DNA from: Burhinus oedicnemus
Taxonomy: Eukaryota > Chordata > Aves > Charadriiformes > Burhinidae
Length of the DNA stretch: 64,000 bases
Assembly (NCBI GenBank): GCA_008921705.1
Contig: VFFE01007510.1
Location: 1,357,947-1,421,946 of the forward strand
Reading direction: 5' to 3'
Part shown: positions 61,341 through 64,000 of the stretch, piece by piece
Layout of the letters: every line of letters starts with the position of its first letter
How positions within the stretch are numbered: position 1 is the stretch's first letter
Made by a program: the position numbers and the translations under genes
Notes under the pieces: generated by a model
Told to the model about the DNA's origin: nothing
Database searches by the model: none
Seen by the model: the letters and a program-made list of their open reading frames with translations, nothing else

Positions 61341-64000
61341 TAAGGTCCTATGTCTTCGGCAACTTTGGAGGGAAAAAAACCCCAAAACGCTTTTTTTTTG
61401 TCATGCAGGACAGGTTCCCTTCTATTAATTCGTGCCAGATTACACAGCATAAGTGAGCAAAGCAAAGAATGTGGTATTTTCTCTCCTCGCCTAGAACACA
61501 CAAAGGTGCTTTTCCTATGCCACAAAAGCAGGACCAATGGGTACATAGGTATGCTCTTATCCAATACTTTCCAAAAGTATCAGCAGGGAAATAGCACATG
61601 CGTTAAAATAAACCAACCACAATGTGCCAAATGGGTAGCGAACGGATCCATTCACTGTTTTTTGCCATAAGAATAAAATCTTTTTTTCTAAACACGTGAA
61701 TCTGTCCATCCTCTATGGAGTTCATGGTTAAAATCAGGTATGATCTAAATTGTTCAGAGTACGTACTATAGAACCAGATACAGTTTCCTTTAGAACATTT
61801 AAACTACTTCTCACCCACCAAAACACTGGTTCCTTCAGAAAAAAAGCATTCTCTTAAAAATCCATTCTATAAATTGCCTGATCTCTGTACACAGGTCAGG
61901 TTCTTTCCCTAAAAAAATCAAGACGTATCAATTAATGGCTGAAAAAACCCCTGCAGCACCTCCCCTTAGCTAATACAAGAACCTACCGGAGTCGTTGGCA
62001 TTCAGCAGAACGACGCTGCTGTTGTGGACCACGCTGCAGGAATCAACATCTCCCCCTTTCTGCTTAGCCTCACTCATTTTCAGACCAGCCTTTTTTCTTG
62101 TATATACGTGTGTGTGTGTCGCAGCAGGAGCACGTTGTCCTAAAGCCACTTACCTGCCCAACGGTTTTCTTAATCTTTCATTATTTGTTCCTCATCTCCA
62201 TTAAGTTAGTATTGGGACACACAGGAGAGCAGCGAAAATAAGAAGGGAGTGAAAATCAGTTGTGTGGTCACCTGGTTCAGGGAAACAGAAACAAACCCCA
62301 CTGAAAGTGGTGGTTAACCCTGGGCTTTGCCAGGCCGGAGCTGCCGGGGAGCTGCATGCCAAAGGGCAGAGCGCTCCGGTCCTTGCTGCAAGAGCAATAT
62401 CTAACACGCTCTGGCCTCCAGGCAGCCTTTTGAGGCCAGAGACGTAGAGCACTGGAGGTGTCCAGCAGCTCCAGAGAGAAGAGCCACAGGTCTAAGCTTT
62501 CGGTCACGTCTAGCTTGAGTCTCTGTAGAAGAACTTCCCCATAGCCACCTAATTAATGCTCGTGGATCACCCATCAGCCAGCACCCACAACAAGGGAGCC
62601 CACCCTTTCCCAGCCTTTCCTGACTGTCATCCTTCGGTGCCCACGTCTCTGGTGGAGGAGGAGCTGGCACCACCTCCATTCCCCACGAAATCTGCCTTTC
62701 TCCTTGCCTTCACCTGCTCCTTTCCAGGCGCCGTTGAGCGCTGAGGCCAGCCTGGCTGCTGCTGGACCGTCTTGGGTTCCCCTTCAGCCGTGGACCCTGG
62801 GCACAGACACAGAGGTCTTCTGGGTTTTGGCCAGGTGTGGGGCTCGGTGGCACACAGAGCAGCCAGGAACAGCACATGTGGCAGGGGAGGAGATCAAGGA
62901 TCTGCCAAGGAGTTTCTCAAGAAGGGAAACGTGATGTAATTCAAGATCTGTGGCATATCGTTTCTCTTTTCACTGCTCATTGACCACCAAATGCTTTCTT
63001 TGCAAGCAGCTAGAACACAGCCTCCTTCCTCCTGTCTAAAACTTCTCTTTAGTCCTTTTGCTCGCGCGCGGCACTGCCTGCTCCGTGCCCAGCGGTCCGG
63101 GAGCACAGCTGCTGCCAACACTGCAGCTGAGCGAGACCCCCCTCAGCCCCCATCCACCGGTCGTTTTCTGCACGCAGATTTCTTCCTGTCCGCTGGAACT
63201 CTCTGGCTACATCTATATGGTGAAATAAAGTGTGCGGGACACTGCTTTCTGGTTTTAAGGTCAAGCAGTGCAGCATGGCTCGTGTGTACGCGCCTAATTT
63301 CTCCCCTCTCCGAACCATCACGTCTCTGCGAGCTTGTGGCGCGGGCGGCCGTGGGCCAGTGTCCCAGCCCTGTTTAATCCCTCGTACGGGCACAGCTTCT
63401 GTCGCCTTTCCTTTTGCATTTATTTCTTTATTTGTTTTTGTTTTCTTTCCTAGAGTAAATATAGCATAAGGACTTTCAGAGAGATATCCAACATCTCCAC
63501 TCTGGCCCAGAGGCGGGCCGGTTCCCTTTTAGCCTTTCACGATGCTCTGTGCCCTGTCTGTACAGAGGGAATCGCGATGAATGACAGGTCTGACTCTGGC
63601 ATGTGTCGGCCTGTGTTTCTCTACCTTCTGCCCGTGTGTAGAGTCGTTATTGTCCAGACCTTTGCCCTGAACGTTGCAACTGCCTCTTGCTCTATCGAAG
63701 TGTTTTTCAGGCACGAAGCCTGTTTCTCTTGACAGCCTTTCCAGTGAAGTGGAGTCACATATGCTTCAGATGATCCTCTTCCTAAGTCACCAAGTGTTGG
63801 CGCTGAGGCAAGAATATTCAAGCTATTGACAGAAGTGTGCATACACACTTTTTAGGAAGAAACCATGCAAGCCAAAAAGATAATAATTAAAGGGCCACTG
63901 GTATGTTATCTAGACCTATTTCCAGTGAAACATCTTTGAAGAAACGCCTACTAAGAGGTCCAAGCACAGACCTTCCGAAAGGCAGGACAATCTTTTAGCA
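61341..64000. other. Region upstream of AKAP12, no recognised gene
   Basis: Mixed-composition sequence with no conserved coding motif, RNA gene or transposon that I could recognise on either strand. By human synteny the next gene on this side should be MTHFD1L, but none of its coding sequence is seen. Confidence 0.4.

Overview
This is a vertebrate nuclear genomic window, almost certainly from a bird. It has spliced genes with GT-AG introns, CpG-island promoters, CR1 LINE retrotransposons with the typical avian 3' end, a class III (ERVL-like) retrovirus fossil and a solo LTR. Two protein-coding genes can be recognised with confidence: ZBTB2 on the + strand and AKAP12 (gravin/SSeCKS) on the - strand. 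They converge tail to tail. The same two genes are neighbours on human 6q25.1, with the block inverted here, so this is a conserved syntenic segment.

Layout. 1-1400 is a CpG island (with a 20-N gap) taken to be the ZBTB2 promoter and untranslated first exon. ZBTB2 coding exons are 3911-4083 and 6122-7484, and the 3'UTR runs to a poly(A) signal at 9151. The interval 9.2-29.5 kb holds no securely identified gene. It contains a truncated CR1 (12431-12976), an isolated CpG island (12985-13450) with an unexplained - strand ORF and splice donor, a decayed ERV gag-pol remnant (about 16.5-18.85 kb, - strand), several dispersed repeat copies, a GATA microsatellite and a solo LTR (25648-26068).

AKAP12 fills 29.5-60.7 kb on the - strand. 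Two alternative starts are visible. The alpha start is the myristoylated MGAGSS exon at 60556-60672 plus exon 2 at 51138-51324. The beta start is a small exon, 48689-48713, in its own CpG island. Both splice in the same phase into the giant coding exon beginning at 36117. That exon carries the scaffold's basic WSK-type modules. Here it is interrupted by a 778-bp intron (31465-32242), followed by a second long coding exon (29533-31464) with the RII (PKA) anchoring helix. The last coding exon and 3'UTR were not located with confidence. A nearly full-length but frameshifted CR1 lies in the intron between the beta start and the giant exon (37928-42285).

Beyond the alpha promoter (61.3-64 kb) there is no recognisable gene, only a possible divergent + strand first exon ending at 61339. 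ZBTB2 is a nuclear BTB zinc-finger transcription regulator and AKAP12 a membrane and cytoskeletal kinase scaffold. Nothing in the sequence suggests they work in one pathway. No exotic new system was found. The most interesting items are the intron and tandem repeat inside AKAP12, the orphan CpG island with its ORF, the possible divergent transcript, and the dispersed repeats that share segments across the window.
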